From the NCBI GenBank assembly GCA_014381505.1, contig JACNLK010000084.1, positions 1-46,628 on the forward strand: a stretch of 46,628 nucleotides of DNA. Direction: 5' to 3'. The notes under the pieces were generated by a model. The model was not told the origin of the DNA, searched no databases, and saw only the letters and a program-made list of their open reading frames with translations. Both the position numbers and the translations under genes were made by a program. Below are positions 15,852 to 25,224 of this stretch, piece after piece. The number at the start of each line of letters is the position of its first letter. Position 1 is the first letter of the stretch. The DNA comes from Candidatus Desulfatifera sulfidica. Lineage in GTDB: Bacteria; Desulfobacterota; Desulfobulbia; Desulfobulbales; Desulfocapsaceae.

Positions 15852-16904
15852 TTAGCGTCCCAGCTGGTACTTGCGAACCGCGCGATTATGCTCAGCCAAG
15901 GTCTTGGAAAAATAATGAGAACCGTCTTTTTTAGAGACGAAATAGAGGTACTCCGAGGGTTGGGGCTTGAGCACGGCCTGCAGGGCTGCCCGACCGGGAC
16001 TGGCGATGGGGCCTGCGGGCAGGCCGGGAATGACATAGGTATTATAGGGGGTGTACTCACGAAGGTGCTTCCGGGTGATGTTGCCATCAAAGTCCTTGAT
16101 CCCGTAGATCACGGTAGGGTCCGTCTGGAGACGCATCTTTCTCGCCAGACGGTTGTGAAAGACTCCGGCAATCAGGGGCCGCTCGGCTGCCTTGCCGGTT
16201 TCTTTCTCCACCACAGAGGCCAGGATCACCACTTCATGGCGACTCAAGCCCTCTTGCCCGTCTCGCTCCAGAGAATCCCAGATCACCTGAAATCGACGAA
16301 CCATCATCGTAATCAGGCCATCCACATCGTGTCCACCCCGAGTCAGATTGTAGGTATCGGGATAAAAATACCCCTCAAGACTCTCCAACTCGCCCAAGCC
16401 CAAAGAACGAATCAGGTCCGGGTCTGCCGCGCGCCTCATAAAATCTTCTTCACTGCACCAACCACCTGCAGCAAAACGGGCAGCAATCTCGGTCAGTCGC
16501 AGACCTTCGGGGATAGTGAGGGGATGCTGGATGGGTTTGGCCTGAACCAGAGCCTGCAGGAGTGCATGGGGACGCAGACCTGTAGAAAGAGAAAACTCAC
16601 CAGCCGGTATCTCACCGGCCAAACCCAGGATTCGGGCCAGTAGAGAGAAACGGCGGTCAGCATAAATCAATCCAGCCTCAGCCAGAATTTCTTCGATCTG
16701 CTGCAGACTGCTGCCGGGCGGAATGACGACCACTGCCTCGGCAACCTCTGCCCCTTCCGGGACGGACCCCGGTTGCAGATCATACAAATAGAGCCAGCCC
16801 ACAGCCAGGGCCGCAACAAGCACGGCCACCAGGGCCGTGCTCAACAGAAGCCGGAGCAGCAGAGAGCCGGTCTGCCGCTGAAGAGAGGGTAAACAGGCGG
16901 CCAT
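15852..16904 (-). CDS. mltG: Endolytic murein transglycosylase MltG
   Basis: A 350-residue inner-membrane protein of the YceG/MltG family, which cleaves nascent peptidoglycan strands and sets glycan length. A short cytoplasmic tail is followed by one membrane helix at about 16-42, then the periplasmic LysM-like part and the catalytic domain with the conserved block ASVVEKETGKAAERPLIAGV, whose glutamate is the active-site residue, and FHNRLARKMRLQTDPTVIYG. The C-terminal LPAGPIASPGRAALQAVLKP and YLYFVSKKDGSHYFSKTLAEH are also typical. It starts only eight bases after the lon stop and is probably co-transcribed with it; its ribosome site is weak, so coupling is likely. Confidence 0.95.
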   Translation of the reverse strand: MAACLPSLQRQTGSLLLRLLLSTALVAVLVAALAVGWLYLYDLQPGSVPEGAEVAEAVVVIPPGSSLQQIEEILAEAGLIYADRRFSLLARILGLAGEIPAGEFSLSTGLRPHALLQALVQAKPIQHPLTIPEGLRLTEIAARFAAGGWCSEEDFMRRAADPDLIRSLGLGELESLEGYFYPDTYNLTRGGHDVDGLITMMVRRFQVIWDSLERDGQEGLSRHEVVILASVVEKETGKAAERPLIAGVFHNRLARKMRLQTDPTVIYGIKDFDGNITRKHLREYTPYNTYVIPGLPAGPIASPGRAALQAVLKPQPSEYLYFVSKKDGSHYFSKTLAEHNRAVRKYQLGR

Positions 16905-16912
16905 GGCCGAGT

Positions 16913-19327
16913 CTACTTCTTCTTTGCGGCCCGGCCGGGAGAGACACTGGAACCAGCGCCCAAGGCAAGCTCCACCACCTCATCCATATCTTTGACCGGA
17001 AAAAACTTCATCTTATCACGAATCTCTTTTGGAATTTCAACGAGATCCTTTTTATTTTGATCGGGGATGATAATCCGGTTGATTCCGGCCCGTAGTGCAG
17101 CCAGAGCCTTTTCTTTCAGACCACCGATGGGCAGAACGCGACCGCGCAGAGTAACCTCGCCGGTCATGGCCACTTTCTTACCAACTTTCTTGTTGGTCAC
17201 CGCCGAATAGATGGCAGTGGCCATGGTGATACCAGCCGACGGCCCATCCTTGGGAATGGCACCAGCCGGAACATGGACATGGATATCAACGGTCTCAAAA
17301 TAATTGGTCTCAACTCCCATCTGAGCGGAACGGCTGCGGCAATAGGTGAGGGCCGCCTGAACTGACTCCTTCATCACATCGCCCAATTGGCCGGTGAGGG
17401 TCAGTTTACCCTTGCCGGGCATCATATTGACTTCGATCTGCAGAATCTCTCCACCAACCTCGGTCCAGGCAAGACCTGTGACCAGACCCGGCTGGTTGAG
17501 GCGTTCGATCTCAGACTCAGGGATGAGCTTGGGAGGCCCGAGATATTTATCCAGGGTATTGGCCGAAATAGTAAAAGGACCGCGTCGGCCTTCAGCGACC
17601 TTCCGGGCCACCTTACGACAGACCTTGCCAATCTCACGCTCCAGGTTTCGCAACCCGGCCTCGTGGGTATAATGGGTGATGATATACTCGAGGGTCTGAT
17701 CATCAAGCTTCAGATGGCTGGCCTTGATTCCGTTTTCTTTAATTTGCCGCGGCAGGAGATATTTCCGGGCAATAACAGCCTTCTCTTCTTGGGTATAGCC
17801 GGAAAGACGAATCACCTCCATTCGATCCATGAGCGGTCCGGGAATGGTGTCACTCATATTAGCGGTGGTGATGAACATGACCTTGCTCAGGTCCACAGGC
17901 ATATTCAGATAATGATCCGAGAACTCGAAGTTCTGCTCCGGATCAAGGACTTCGAGCAGGGCCGAAGAGGGATCGCCACGGTAATCTGAGCCGATCTTGT
18001 CAATCTCATCCATCATGAAGATCGGATTATTGGATTTACACCCCTTTAATCCCTGAATAATGCGACCAGGCATGGCCCCGATATACGTCCGGCGATGGCC
18101 GCGGATCTCGGCCTCATCCCGCATTCCGCCAAGCGACATACGAAAGAACTTACGCCCCATGGCCCGGGCAATGGACTGACCAAGTGAAGTCTTACCAACA
18201 CCGGGAGGGCCCACAAAACAAAGAATTGGCCCCTTGGTGGTGGGGTTGAGCTTACGCACCGCCAGATACTCCAGGATGCGCTCCTTTACTTTATCCAGAC
18301 CGTGATGATCCGCATCGAGAATAGTACGCGCCTCCACCAGATCAAGCTGATCTTCAGTGGAATCCATCCAGGGAATATCCAGAATCCAATCGATATAGGT
18401 ACGGATAATGGTGGCCTCAGATGAATCCGGGTGCATCATCTCCATACGATTGATCTGTTTCTTGGCCTCCTTGCGGACCTCTTTCGGCATTTTCTTGCGC
18501 TTGAGTTTCTTGAGCAGGTCATCAACCTCCTGACTTCGCTCATCCACCTCACCCAATTCTTTCTGCAAGGCATGAAGTTGCTCACGCAGAAAATACTCGC
18601 GCTGGCTTTTACTCATCTCGTCCTTGGCATCGGACTGAATCTTGGCCTGGACAGTAGTTACCTCCAGTTCTTTGGCCAGCAGTTCACGCACCAGTTTGAG
18701 GCGAGCGACGGCATCGGTCTCTTCGAGAATGGCCTGAGACTCAGCAATCTTCAGTCTCAAATTAGAACCGATGAGATCGGCCAGGCGACCTGGCTCTTCG
18801 ATGTTATTGATGATCATCATCAGATCAGCAGAGAGAACCCCGCGCAGACTCATGATTTTCTCGGCCTGATCACGAACCGTGCGCATCAAGGCCTCGATAT
18901 CAACCGTGACCTCGGGAACCTCCGACTCCTCCAGGACCTCAACCTTGACCCGAAAGCTGGGATCATCCTGCTCATACTCCAGAATCCTGGCCTTGGAGAC
19001 CGCCTGGACCAGAACCTTGAGTCGTCCGTCGGGCAGCTTCAGGGTACGCATGACCATACAGGCCATACCCACATCATACAGATCCTCGGGGCGGGGATTG
19101 TCGCGGGTGGCATCCTTTTGTGTCACCAGCATCAGCAATTTGTCACCGGCCAGAGCCTCGTTCACCGCATCAACTGACCCACTGCGGCCGACAAAAAGCG
19201 GGATGATCATATAATTAAAGATCACCACGTCCCGAACCGCCATCATCGGCAGAACTTCCGGGATCTCCACATTCTCACTATCGGAAAAATCGTCCATGCT
19301 CATGGACAGGGAATCATCAAAACTCAC
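16913..19327 (-). CDS. lon: ATP-dependent protease Lon
   Basis: A protein of 804 residues, the usual length for LonA. I chose the GTG at 19327 because GGGAGG sits five bases before it; the frame is open a little further to a TTG at 19342, but that codon overlaps the ribosome site. Domains in order: substrate-binding LAN domain (about 20-220), coiled region, AAA+ module with Walker [10 protein letters not shown] (about 373-381) and Walker [11 protein letters not shown], and the C-terminal serine-lysine protease domain ([11 protein letters not shown], then [14 protein letters not shown] with the catalytic lysine). It degrades damaged and regulatory proteins in the cytoplasm. No sigma-32 element was found on its own strand. 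Confidence 0.97.
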   Translation of the reverse strand: MSFDDSLSMSMDDFSDSENVEIPEVLPMMAVRDVVIFNYMIIPLFVGRSGSVDAVNEALAGDKLLMLVTQKDATRDNPRPEDLYDVGMACMVMRTLKLPDGRLKVLVQAVSKARILEYEQDDPSFRVKVEVLEESEVPEVTVDIEALMRTVRDQAEKIMSLRGVLSADLMMIINNIEEPGRLADLIGSNLRLKIAESQAILEETDAVARLKLVRELLAKELEVTTVQAKIQSDAKDEMSKSQREYFLREQLHALQKELGEVDERSQEVDDLLKKLKRKKMPKEVRKEAKKQINRMEMMHPDSSEATIIRTYIDWILDIPWMDSTEDQLDLVEARTILDADHHGLDKVKERILEYLAVRKLNPTTKGPILCFVGPPGVGKTSLGQSIARAMGRKFFRMSLGGMRDEAEIRGHRRTYIGAMPGRIIQGLKGCKSNNPIFMMDEIDKIGSDYRGDPSSALLEVLDPEQNFEFSDHYLNMPVDLSKVMFITTANMSDTIPGPLMDRMEVIRLSGYTQEEKAVIARKYLLPRQIKENGIKASHLKLDDQTLEYIITHYTHEAGLRNLEREIGKVCRKVARKVAEGRRGPFTISANTLDKYLGPPKLIPESEIERLNQPGLVTGLAWTEVGGEILQIEVNMMPGKGKLTLTGQLGDVMKESVQAALTYCRSRSAQMGVETNYFETVDIHVHVPAGAIPKDGPSAGITMATAIYSAVTNKKVGKKVAMTGEVTLRGRVLPIGGLKEKALAALRAGINRIIIPDQNKKDLVEIPKEIRDKMKFFPVKDMDEVVELALGAGSSVSPGRAAKKK

Positions 19328-19571
19328 ACAAACCTCCCGCAAACAGACCGCTCCATCACGTAAAAGCAGCAGCCCTCTATTTGAGTACGCACATCACACT
19401 TTAATGGAGTGACATGCAATTATTCAATAATCATAACTAGAAGCAGTCACTAAACAGGGCATCACCGCCCACGCGGATCATCCGTTTCTACCAATAGCTT
19501 GAAAAAGCTAAACATGGACTCAAGCAAAGTCAAGTTGCCAAGCATGATCCAGCCGCCACAACCTGTTTTTC
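19328..19571. other. Intergenic region between divergent lon and beta-helix genes
   Basis: This is the gene-free left part of a 358-bp divergent gap. I see no convincing promoter for lon. A stretch beginning CTTGAAAAAGC near 19500 faintly resembles the dispersed repeat described elsewhere in this window, but not enough to call. Confidence 0.4.
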
Positions 19572-19598
19572 CTTGAACTCTTCATTCTTTTACCCCAT
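19572..19598 (+). promoter_or_regulatory. Sigma-32 (heat-shock)-like promoter
   Basis: CTTGAA (19572-19577) and CCCCAT (19593-19598) match the core elements of proteobacterial sigma-32 promoters exactly, with a 15-base spacer. Orientation is rightward, so transcription would start near 19606, about 80 bases before the beta-helix gene. It faces away from lon. Confidence 0.5.
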
Positions 19599-19685
19599 AG
19601 TAATGCAGAATACCTTAAGAACACACATAATTGAAGGACTCACAGCAATACTGCGCGAGATGACTCAATTTGTCCGGAGATACTC

Positions 19686-20486
19686 ATGCTCAACACCAGT
19701 TCACTCTTTGATCTCAACGGGTTCGCCCATGCCGACCTGTTCCCGGCCGACCAACCGGCATGGACCGCTCTCCACCAGCTCACAGAATATATGGAGAGCG
19801 TCACCTATCCCCGACTGGACCCTGGACTCATACCGGATGCCGCACCGCTCCCCAAAACAATCGTCCTGCACCAGGAACAATGGCTCACAGCCGATGAACT
19901 GAGAATCGAGTATGGGGATGCCACCAAAGGCAAGTTGCGGGTTTGGGACAGGGAAAAAGAACTGACCGGAGCCTCGGTGATCATGGCTGGAACAGTACTC
20001 ATGGGCGGCCGGATTCAACTGGGCCAGGGGGTGCTCATTGAATCCGGCGCCCTGATCAAAGGGCCAACTATCATTGGTCATTACAACGAAGTACGCCAGG
20101 GTGCCTATTTGCGTGGCTACTGCCTGACCGGCCAGGGCTGCGTCATTGGCCACACAACAGAGGTCAAACACTCCATCTTTCTTGATGGAGCCAAGGCTGG
20201 TCATTTTGCCTACCTCGGTGACTCCATCCTGGGTCGCGATGTCAACCTTGGAGCCGGAACCAAGTTTGCCAACCTTCGCTTTCTGGCAGGCACTGTCCCA
20301 ATCCGCACCTCAGACGGTCCCATTGACAGCGGCCGCCGCAAGCTCGGCGCCATCCTTGGTGACTTGACCCAAACCGGCTGTAACTCGGTGACAAATCCTG
20401 GCACGGTCATGGGCAAGAACTGCCTGCTCATGCCAAACACCACAGCACCTTCAGGCTATCACCCGCCCAGATCCATCATCCGCTAG
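19686..20486 (+). CDS. Left-handed beta-helix (hexapeptide-repeat) protein, GlmU-like C-terminal type
   Basis: A 266-residue protein whose second half (about 95-260) shows isoleucine/valine-led hexapeptide turns (VIMAGTVLMGG, VLIESGALIKGPTIIG, EVRQGAYLRGYCLTGQGCVIG, DVNLGAGTKFANL). The NLGAGTKFAN segment is also typical of nucleotidyltransferase-linked beta-helix domains such as the acetyltransferase half of GlmU. The N-terminal about 90 residues do not contain a nucleotidyltransferase motif, so it is not a full sugar-1-phosphate uridylyltransferase. It is probably an acyl- or sugar-phosphate-binding protein of the NTP-transferase-associated family; function not assigned. GGAG lies six bases before the start. 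A sigma-32-like promoter precedes it. Confidence 0.8.
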   Translation: MLNTSSLFDLNGFAHADLFPADQPAWTALHQLTEYMESVTYPRLDPGLIPDAAPLPKTIVLHQEQWLTADELRIEYGDATKGKLRVWDREKELTGASVIMAGTVLMGGRIQLGQGVLIESGALIKGPTIIGHYNEVRQGAYLRGYCLTGQGCVIGHTTEVKHSIFLDGAKAGHFAYLGDSILGRDVNLGAGTKFANLRFLAGTVPIRTSDGPIDSGRRKLGAILGDLTQTGCNSVTNPGTVMGKNCLLMPNTTAPSGYHPPRSIIR

Positions 20487-20498
20487 ACACCACAGGAT

Positions 20499-20533
20499 AC
20501 TTTGAAAAATCAGGTTGTTCGTTCAAGGTCAGG
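20499..20533 (+). repeat. End fragment of the dispersed 92-bp repeat
   Basis: ACTTTGAAAAATCAGG and the following TTCGTTCA match the left end of the copy at 39539 in 25 of 27 positions, after which similarity fades. It lies in the 23-bp gap between two convergent genes and runs into the kinase, so that the kinase stop codon and its last codons are made of repeat sequence. Confidence 0.7.
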
Positions 20534-23443
20534 GCCCTCAATGGGTAATTCGATGATAAACGTCGTTCCCTGACCCGGCTCACTCTCCACCCGGAGCCGA
20601 CCTTTATGGCGATCATGGATAATGGCATAAGAGACCGAAAGGCCCAGGCCAGTCCCCTCCCCCACATCTTTCGTGGTGAAAAAGGGATCAAAGATATGTT
20701 TTTTGACCTCATCCTCCATTCCCGGCCCATTGTCCGCGACTTCAATCCGCACCCACTCCTTGTCCTGTCGGGTTGTACGCACGGTCAAGCGCCGCTGACC
20801 CTCCTGGCCAAACATGGCGTGAACCGCATTCTTGACCAGATTGACAATAACCTGCTCCACCTCCATGGGCACACAGACGATAGCGGGCAGACCATCCTCG
20901 TATTCCTCAACAATTTCGACATTGATAATGCCGTAATTCTTCTTCAGGTCATAATCAGCCCGAGCGAGAATCAGAGCACTCTCCAGGACCTGTCGCAGGC
21001 TGGCCTGCATGGAATAGCCTTGATGGGGACGACTGAAATCAAGCAGACTCTTGATGATTCGCGCGGCATTTTCAGCTGAGGAGCGGATCCCGTTCAAAAA
21101 GAAATCCAACTCTTTTGTCTTAAAATACTCCCTGATTTGAGCAAGTTCCAATCCGCAGAGCCCTGCGGCCTCCCGGTTTTGAGGGTACTCGTCAGACAAC
21201 CCGCGCTGAATCATCTGCACCGACTGAAAAATAGTACTCAAAGGAGTATTGATCTCATGAGCGACACCCGCGGCCAATCCGGCAATGGTGGTCATCTTCT
21301 CAGAGAGAATCAGCTGGTCCTCCATCTGTTTACGGTTGCTGATGTCTTTGGCCACATGGGCGATCATCTCCAGATTGCCCTCCCCGTCGTAGACAGGTGA
21401 AGCCGACACCAAAAAGGTAAGCCCCAGTTTCTCATGGACAATTTCCCGAGAATAAGCAATATCGCCACTTGTGGCTTCAAGAACGGGACACCCTTCACAG
21501 GGCTCATTACTGCCATGAAAGATCTCATAACAGTGACGGCCAAGGATCTCTTCATGCGGCAGACCAAGAACTTTTTCAGCCGCCACATTCGCCTGCACAA
21601 TACGCATCTCCGTATCCTGGATGGTGACCACATCGGTGAACGAACGGAAGGTGCGCTCCCATCTGTCCCGGCTGCTCCGCAGGACCCTTTCAATCTCCCG
21701 CTGATCACTCAGGTCATGGAACGTCACAAAAATACTGAGAGGCTGGCCCTGCTCATCACGAACAATGCGGACCGTCACCTGAATCGGAACCCCGGTGGGA
21801 TTGTCTGGATGATCAGCCTCCATGGTCAAGACTTGATCCCGTTTTTCCTCCTGGGCCCGGCAGACCGGACAGGACACACCCTCACCCTCGGGATGGATAA
21901 TTGACTCAATGTGAGCGCCAACAGCCTGCTCCGGTGAGCTCTTGGTCATCTGATAAAAGGTCCGATTCGCCTGAAGGATATGACGTTCAGTATCAAGAAG
22001 ATAGATGGCATCGGCAGAGGCATCCATGGCCGCAGACCATTCGCGTGCGGCCTTGGCCAGAGACTCCTGCGCCTCTTTCATGGCAGTGACATCGCGGCTG
22101 ACTCCGATCACCCCGATCACATCACCCTCTGGGCTGCAATAGGGTATTTTAATGGTATCCATGGCCAGACGAACACCATCCGCTGCGGTGACCCACTGCA
22201 GTCCTGAACGAAAATGGCCCGTTTCAGCGGCCAACTGATCCTTTGACCGATAAGACTGGGCCACTTCCTCGGGAAAGAGGTCAAAATCACTGCGACCGAT
22301 AATAGCCTCCCGACTCAACTGATGGTACTCCATAAAGGCCCGGTTACAGCCAAGATAGAGACCTTCCTGATCTTTATAATAAATCAGGTCGGGTATGGAA
22401 TCCATCAGGCTCTCCAAAAGACCTCGAGCGACTCCTGCCGCACTTTCCGCACGCTTGCGCTCCTGCACTTCCTGGCTCATGGCCCCGATCATTCGGCCGA
22501 AGGTCAGGAAAAGGACCGAAAGAATCCCTGCAAACAAAGCCAACGAAAAGACGAGAAAACGAACAACAAATTGTTTCTTTTTCTGCTGAATTTCAGTCAC
22601 ATCCTGAAGGAGTAGCATGCCGCCGAAATCTGCACCGAGATCGTCCTTAAACTCAGAATGGACATGAACAACATAATTTCTGCCGTTGATCATGACCCGC
22701 TGGCTATGCTCTTTACTTGCCAGCGCTACAGAATCGGGCAGGTCCATAAAGATTTTCTGATTGTGGGTATTGACCAGATAATCTCCCAGCTGACGCATAC
22801 GGTAATGGGGGGTCTGAGGCTCAACTGGCCAGGCCTCTTTTTTGACAAAGGTGGTGACCTGCACACCATGCACTCTGGTCAATTTTTCCACAAAGAGATG
22901 CAGGTCGACGCCCAACTCCACGGCACCAATATACTGCTCACCTGCAAAAAGTGGCTCAATAACGCGATAAAACACACCGCTGCGGCCAACCTCAAAGCCA
23001 CTGAGCGATTGTCGTTCGGCATGAACCCGGCGAATCATCGGCCTGACCTCATCCACCTGATCGTCAAAAAATTCCGGCCGATGAACACGAAGCAGGGTGG
23101 TGCCATCCGCCAGATGAAAATGCATCACCTTAACAGAGGGGTTCTCCCGCTGAAGGACTTCGAAACGGGGCAGGGCCAGTTGCAGCAATCGTTCCCGATC
23201 CTGCTCGACCATGGCCTCAAGATATTCTCCACGCATAATGGGCATGAATCGCAAACGCTCCTGATATGGACGCAGACCCAGGTCCTCAATCAGGCGAACA
23301 TGCTCATCAATATGCGCCTCGGCATCAAGGATGGAGTCCTCAATGGCCATATTGTGCTGATACACCTCAACCCAGAGGGTGGTCAGGGAAAATATTAAAA
23401 AACCGAGACCCACAAAAAACAGCGCCTTTGTCTTTTCAGTCAC
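20510..23443 (-). CDS. dCache-PAS-PAS-PAS sensor histidine kinase
   Basis: A 977-residue kinase. The GTG at 23443 is preferred because GGGGAG lies seven bases upstream; a TTG at 23470 overlaps that site. Membrane helices at about 8-26 and 293-315 flank a periplasmic double-Cache domain (with [15 protein letters not shown] near 107, typical of the dCache_3 type). Three PAS domains follow (about 341-456, 466-581, 591-701), then HisKA with H729 in VAHEINTP and a full HATPase domain ([26 protein letters not shown]). PAS2 and PAS3 contain CPVC and CEGC cysteine pairs that may sense redox state or metal. No receiver partner lies nearby. Its extreme C-terminus is encoded by a repeat fragment. Confidence 0.92.
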   Translation of the reverse strand: MTEKTKALFFVGLGFLIFSLTTLWVEVYQHNMAIEDSILDAEAHIDEHVRLIEDLGLRPYQERLRFMPIMRGEYLEAMVEQDRERLLQLALPRFEVLQRENPSVKVMHFHLADGTTLLRVHRPEFFDDQVDEVRPMIRRVHAERQSLSGFEVGRSGVFYRVIEPLFAGEQYIGAVELGVDLHLFVEKLTRVHGVQVTTFVKKEAWPVEPQTPHYRMRQLGDYLVNTHNQKIFMDLPDSVALASKEHSQRVMINGRNYVVHVHSEFKDDLGADFGGMLLLQDVTEIQQKKKQFVVRFLVFSLALFAGILSVLFLTFGRMIGAMSQEVQERKRAESAAGVARGLLESLMDSIPDLIYYKDQEGLYLGCNRAFMEYHQLSREAIIGRSDFDLFPEEVAQSYRSKDQLAAETGHFRSGLQWVTAADGVRLAMDTIKIPYCSPEGDVIGVIGVSRDVTAMKEAQESLAKAAREWSAAMDASADAIYLLDTERHILQANRTFYQMTKSSPEQAVGAHIESIIHPEGEGVSCPVCRAQEEKRDQVLTMEADHPDNPTGVPIQVTVRIVRDEQGQPLSIFVTFHDLSDQREIERVLRSSRDRWERTFRSFTDVVTIQDTEMRIVQANVAAEKVLGLPHEEILGRHCYEIFHGSNEPCEGCPVLEATSGDIAYSREIVHEKLGLTFLVSASPVYDGEGNLEMIAHVAKDISNRKQMEDQLILSEKMTTIAGLAAGVAHEINTPLSTIFQSVQMIQRGLSDEYPQNREAAGLCGLELAQIREYFKTKELDFFLNGIRSSAENAARIIKSLLDFSRPHQGYSMQASLRQVLESALILARADYDLKKNYGIINVEIVEEYEDGLPAIVCVPMEVEQVIVNLVKNAVHAMFGQEGQRRLTVRTTRQDKEWVRIEVADNGPGMEDEVKKHIFDPFFTTKDVGEGTGLGLSVSYAIIHDRHKGRLRVESEPGQGTTFIIELPIEGPDLERTT

Positions 23444-23792
23444 CTTCCAACTCCCCCCCGCACCCCACAAAAGACAAGATTTCCTTCCCTATCAATAACG
23501 AACACAACCCTCTTTCTGCTTAAAAAAACACGAGACAGGCAGTCACTCCTTGCCGGATAGCAAGAATACCTTCCCCCCCCACAAGAGGGGCCTTAACACC
23601 ATATCATAAGCAGGAAGAACATTCAAATATTTTTCATCGTCTTCTCCAGTAGATAGAAGTGTTTACTACTCTCAAAATCTTTTCACAGGGAGACTTGACA
23701 ATGTACCGTACAAAACACACCATCAATATTCAGCTGAGACCTGGCCAAAAGACCAATCCTGAATGTTTTTTCCTCCCTTTCTCTTTTCCCTC
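23444..23792. other. Intergenic region between the kinase and ORP-like cluster
   Basis: This is the larger part of a 449-bp divergent gap. It is AT-rich with a small inverted repeat CTTGC/GCAAG (23549-23564) and the palindrome TGTACCGTACA (23702-23712) directly after an isolated TTGACA. No gene or convincing leftward promoter was found. Confidence 0.4.
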
Positions 23793-23820
23793 TTGATTTT
23801 GTGCATCCGCTCATTATATT
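23793..23820 (+). promoter_or_regulatory. Sigma-70-type promoter of the ORP-like cluster
   Basis: TTGATT (23793-23798) and TATATT (23815-23820) are 16 bases apart, placing transcription start about 65 bases before the first gene of the cluster. Confidence 0.5.
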
Positions 23821-23892
23821 TATGTGCATATCTTCACAATCAAGACCGGCAACCAGTCCGGTTCATCTACAGCTATTCACAAGGAGAAGACC

Positions 23893-24375
23893 ATGAAGAT
23901 CATGATTTCAGCCACGAGCCCCAACCTTGATTCCGCAGTCGACCCCCGTTTCGGCCGTGCAGCCTGGCTGCTCCTTGTGGACACAAACACCATGACCCTT
24001 CTCGAGGCCATTGACAACAGCGCCGGGGTTGGTGCCAGCCATGGGGCAGGAATTCAGGCCGCAGCTCTGACCGCAGAAAAAGGGGCCGAAGCAGTACTCA
24101 CCGGCCGGGTCGGCCCCAAGGCCATGCCAGTTCTGCAACGTGCCAACATTCGGATTATTGACGGGATCAGCGGCACAGTGCGCGAGGCCATAGCTGCAGC
24201 CCTGAATCAACAGACAGGGGCAAGCCCCCAGGCCGCTACTGATCCGCAGACGCCAGCCCAGGGGCAAGGGCAGGGACGTGGCCAGGGACCAGGCAAGGGC
24301 CAGGGGTGCGGATGTGGTGGCGGAGGCGGTCAGGGCAGAGGCCAGGGCCAGGGACGCGGCCAGTGTCGCAATTAA
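23893..24375 (+). CDS. NifX/NafY/MTH1175-like protein (dinitrogenase Fe-Mo cofactor family) with Gly/Cys-rich tail
   Basis: A 160-residue protein. The ATG at 23893 is chosen for its AAGGAG site; the frame is open from 23824. Residues 1 to about 110 form the Fe-Mo cofactor-binding fold (MKIMISATSPNLDSAVDPRFGRA, then AVLTGRVGPKAMPVLQRANI), as in MTH1175 and the Desulfovibrio orange protein ORP, which carries a Mo-Cu-S cluster. From about residue 120 the chain becomes repeats of GQG/GRG with a CGCG pair and a last cysteine near the end, an unusual extension that might bind metal. Two ferredoxin-containing MinD-type ATPases follow immediately, the arrangement seen around ORP genes. No nitrogenase genes are in the window. 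Confidence 0.85.
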   Translation: MKIMISATSPNLDSAVDPRFGRAAWLLLVDTNTMTLLEAIDNSAGVGASHGAGIQAAALTAEKGAEAVLTGRVGPKAMPVLQRANIRIIDGISGTVREAIAAALNQQTGASPQAATDPQTPAQGQGQGRGQGPGKGQGCGCGGGGGQGRGQGQGRGQCRN

Positions 24376-24387
24376 AGGGAGACTGAA

Positions 24388-25224
24388 ATGAAAATCGCCA
24401 TCGCCAGCGGCAAGGGCGGGACGGGCAAGACAACCTTGGCTACCGCCCTGGCTCTTGCCGCAACAGGTCCTGTCCAATACCTGGACTGCGACGTAGAAGA
24501 ACCAAACGGCCATCTCTTCCTGCGCCCACAGCTCGATAACAGTGAGCAATGTGCCGTTATCGTCCCTCAAATCAACGAGGAACTTTGCACCTATTGCGGT
24601 CAGTGCCGAGATATCTGTCGTTTCAGTGCCATCACCCAGTTCGGCCAGACAGTCATGACCTTTCCGGAAATGTGCCACTCCTGCCTCGGTTGTTTTCGAG
24701 TCTGTGAAGAGAAGGCCATCAGCGAGCAGAAACGGGAGATCGGCATCCTGGAGTCTGGTCGAGCCGGTGATATCCTTTTTACCCACGGCAGAATGCGGGT
24801 GGGGGAAGCCATGGCAGTCCCCCTGCTCAATGCAGTCAAAAATCAGGCACAGGACGACCATCTGGTTATCCTCGATGCCCCCCCAGGGACCTCCTGCCCC
24901 TTTGTTGAGACTGTACTCAACTGCGATCACGTACTCCTGATCACAGAGCCCACTCCATTTGGCCTGCACGACATGGCGCTGGCAGCAACGGCCCTGAACA
25001 ATTTCAACATCCCATACGGGGTGATCCTCAACCGCGCAGGCCTCGGCGATGATCGAGTGCAGCGCTGGTGCGAAGAGCACGACGTCCCCTTGCTCCTGGA
25101 GATCCCCTTTGATCGGCGCATTGCCGAATGCTACGCCCGCGGTGGGAGCCTGCTCGAAAGCATTCCGGAACTTACACACCAACTGCGTGAACTATTGGAC
25201 ACCCTGCAGGAGGTCAACGCATGA
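24388..25224 (+). CDS. MinD/ParA-type ATPase with inserted two-[4Fe-4S] ferredoxin domain (first of a pair)
   Basis: A 278-residue P-loop ATPase of the Mrp/MinD group. The deviant Walker A is GKGGTGKTT near residue 9. At about 65-110 an inserted bacterial-type ferredoxin domain carries two clusters (CTYCGQCRDIC and CHSCLGCFRVC). The later LDAPPGTSCP is the switch/Walker B region. Homologues next to MTH1175-like proteins are found in sulfate reducers and methanogens; in Desulfovibrio they belong to the ORP complex, linked to Fe-S or Mo-S cluster handling and cell division. Its stop overlaps the next gene (ATGA). The precise target is unknown. Confidence 0.88.
   Translation: MKIAIASGKGGTGKTTLATALALAATGPVQYLDCDVEEPNGHLFLRPQLDNSEQCAVIVPQINEELCTYCGQCRDICRFSAITQFGQTVMTFPEMCHSCLGCFRVCEEKAISEQKREIGILESGRAGDILFTHGRMRVGEAMAVPLLNAVKNQAQDDHLVILDAPPGTSCPFVETVLNCDHVLLITEPTPFGLHDMALAATALNNFNIPYGVILNRAGLGDDRVQRWCEEHDVPLLLEIPFDRRIAECYARGGSLLESIPELTHQLRELLDTLQEVNA

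Noticed and set aside
19328-19500. Heat-shock promoter or CIRCE element for lon
   Set aside because: No CTTGAA/CCCCAT pair and no TTAGCACTC inverted repeat occurs on the lon strand.
19500-19585. Another copy of the dispersed repeat
   Set aside because: It begins CTTGAAAAA and contains CAAAGTCAAG, but the middle and right end do not align with the clear copies.
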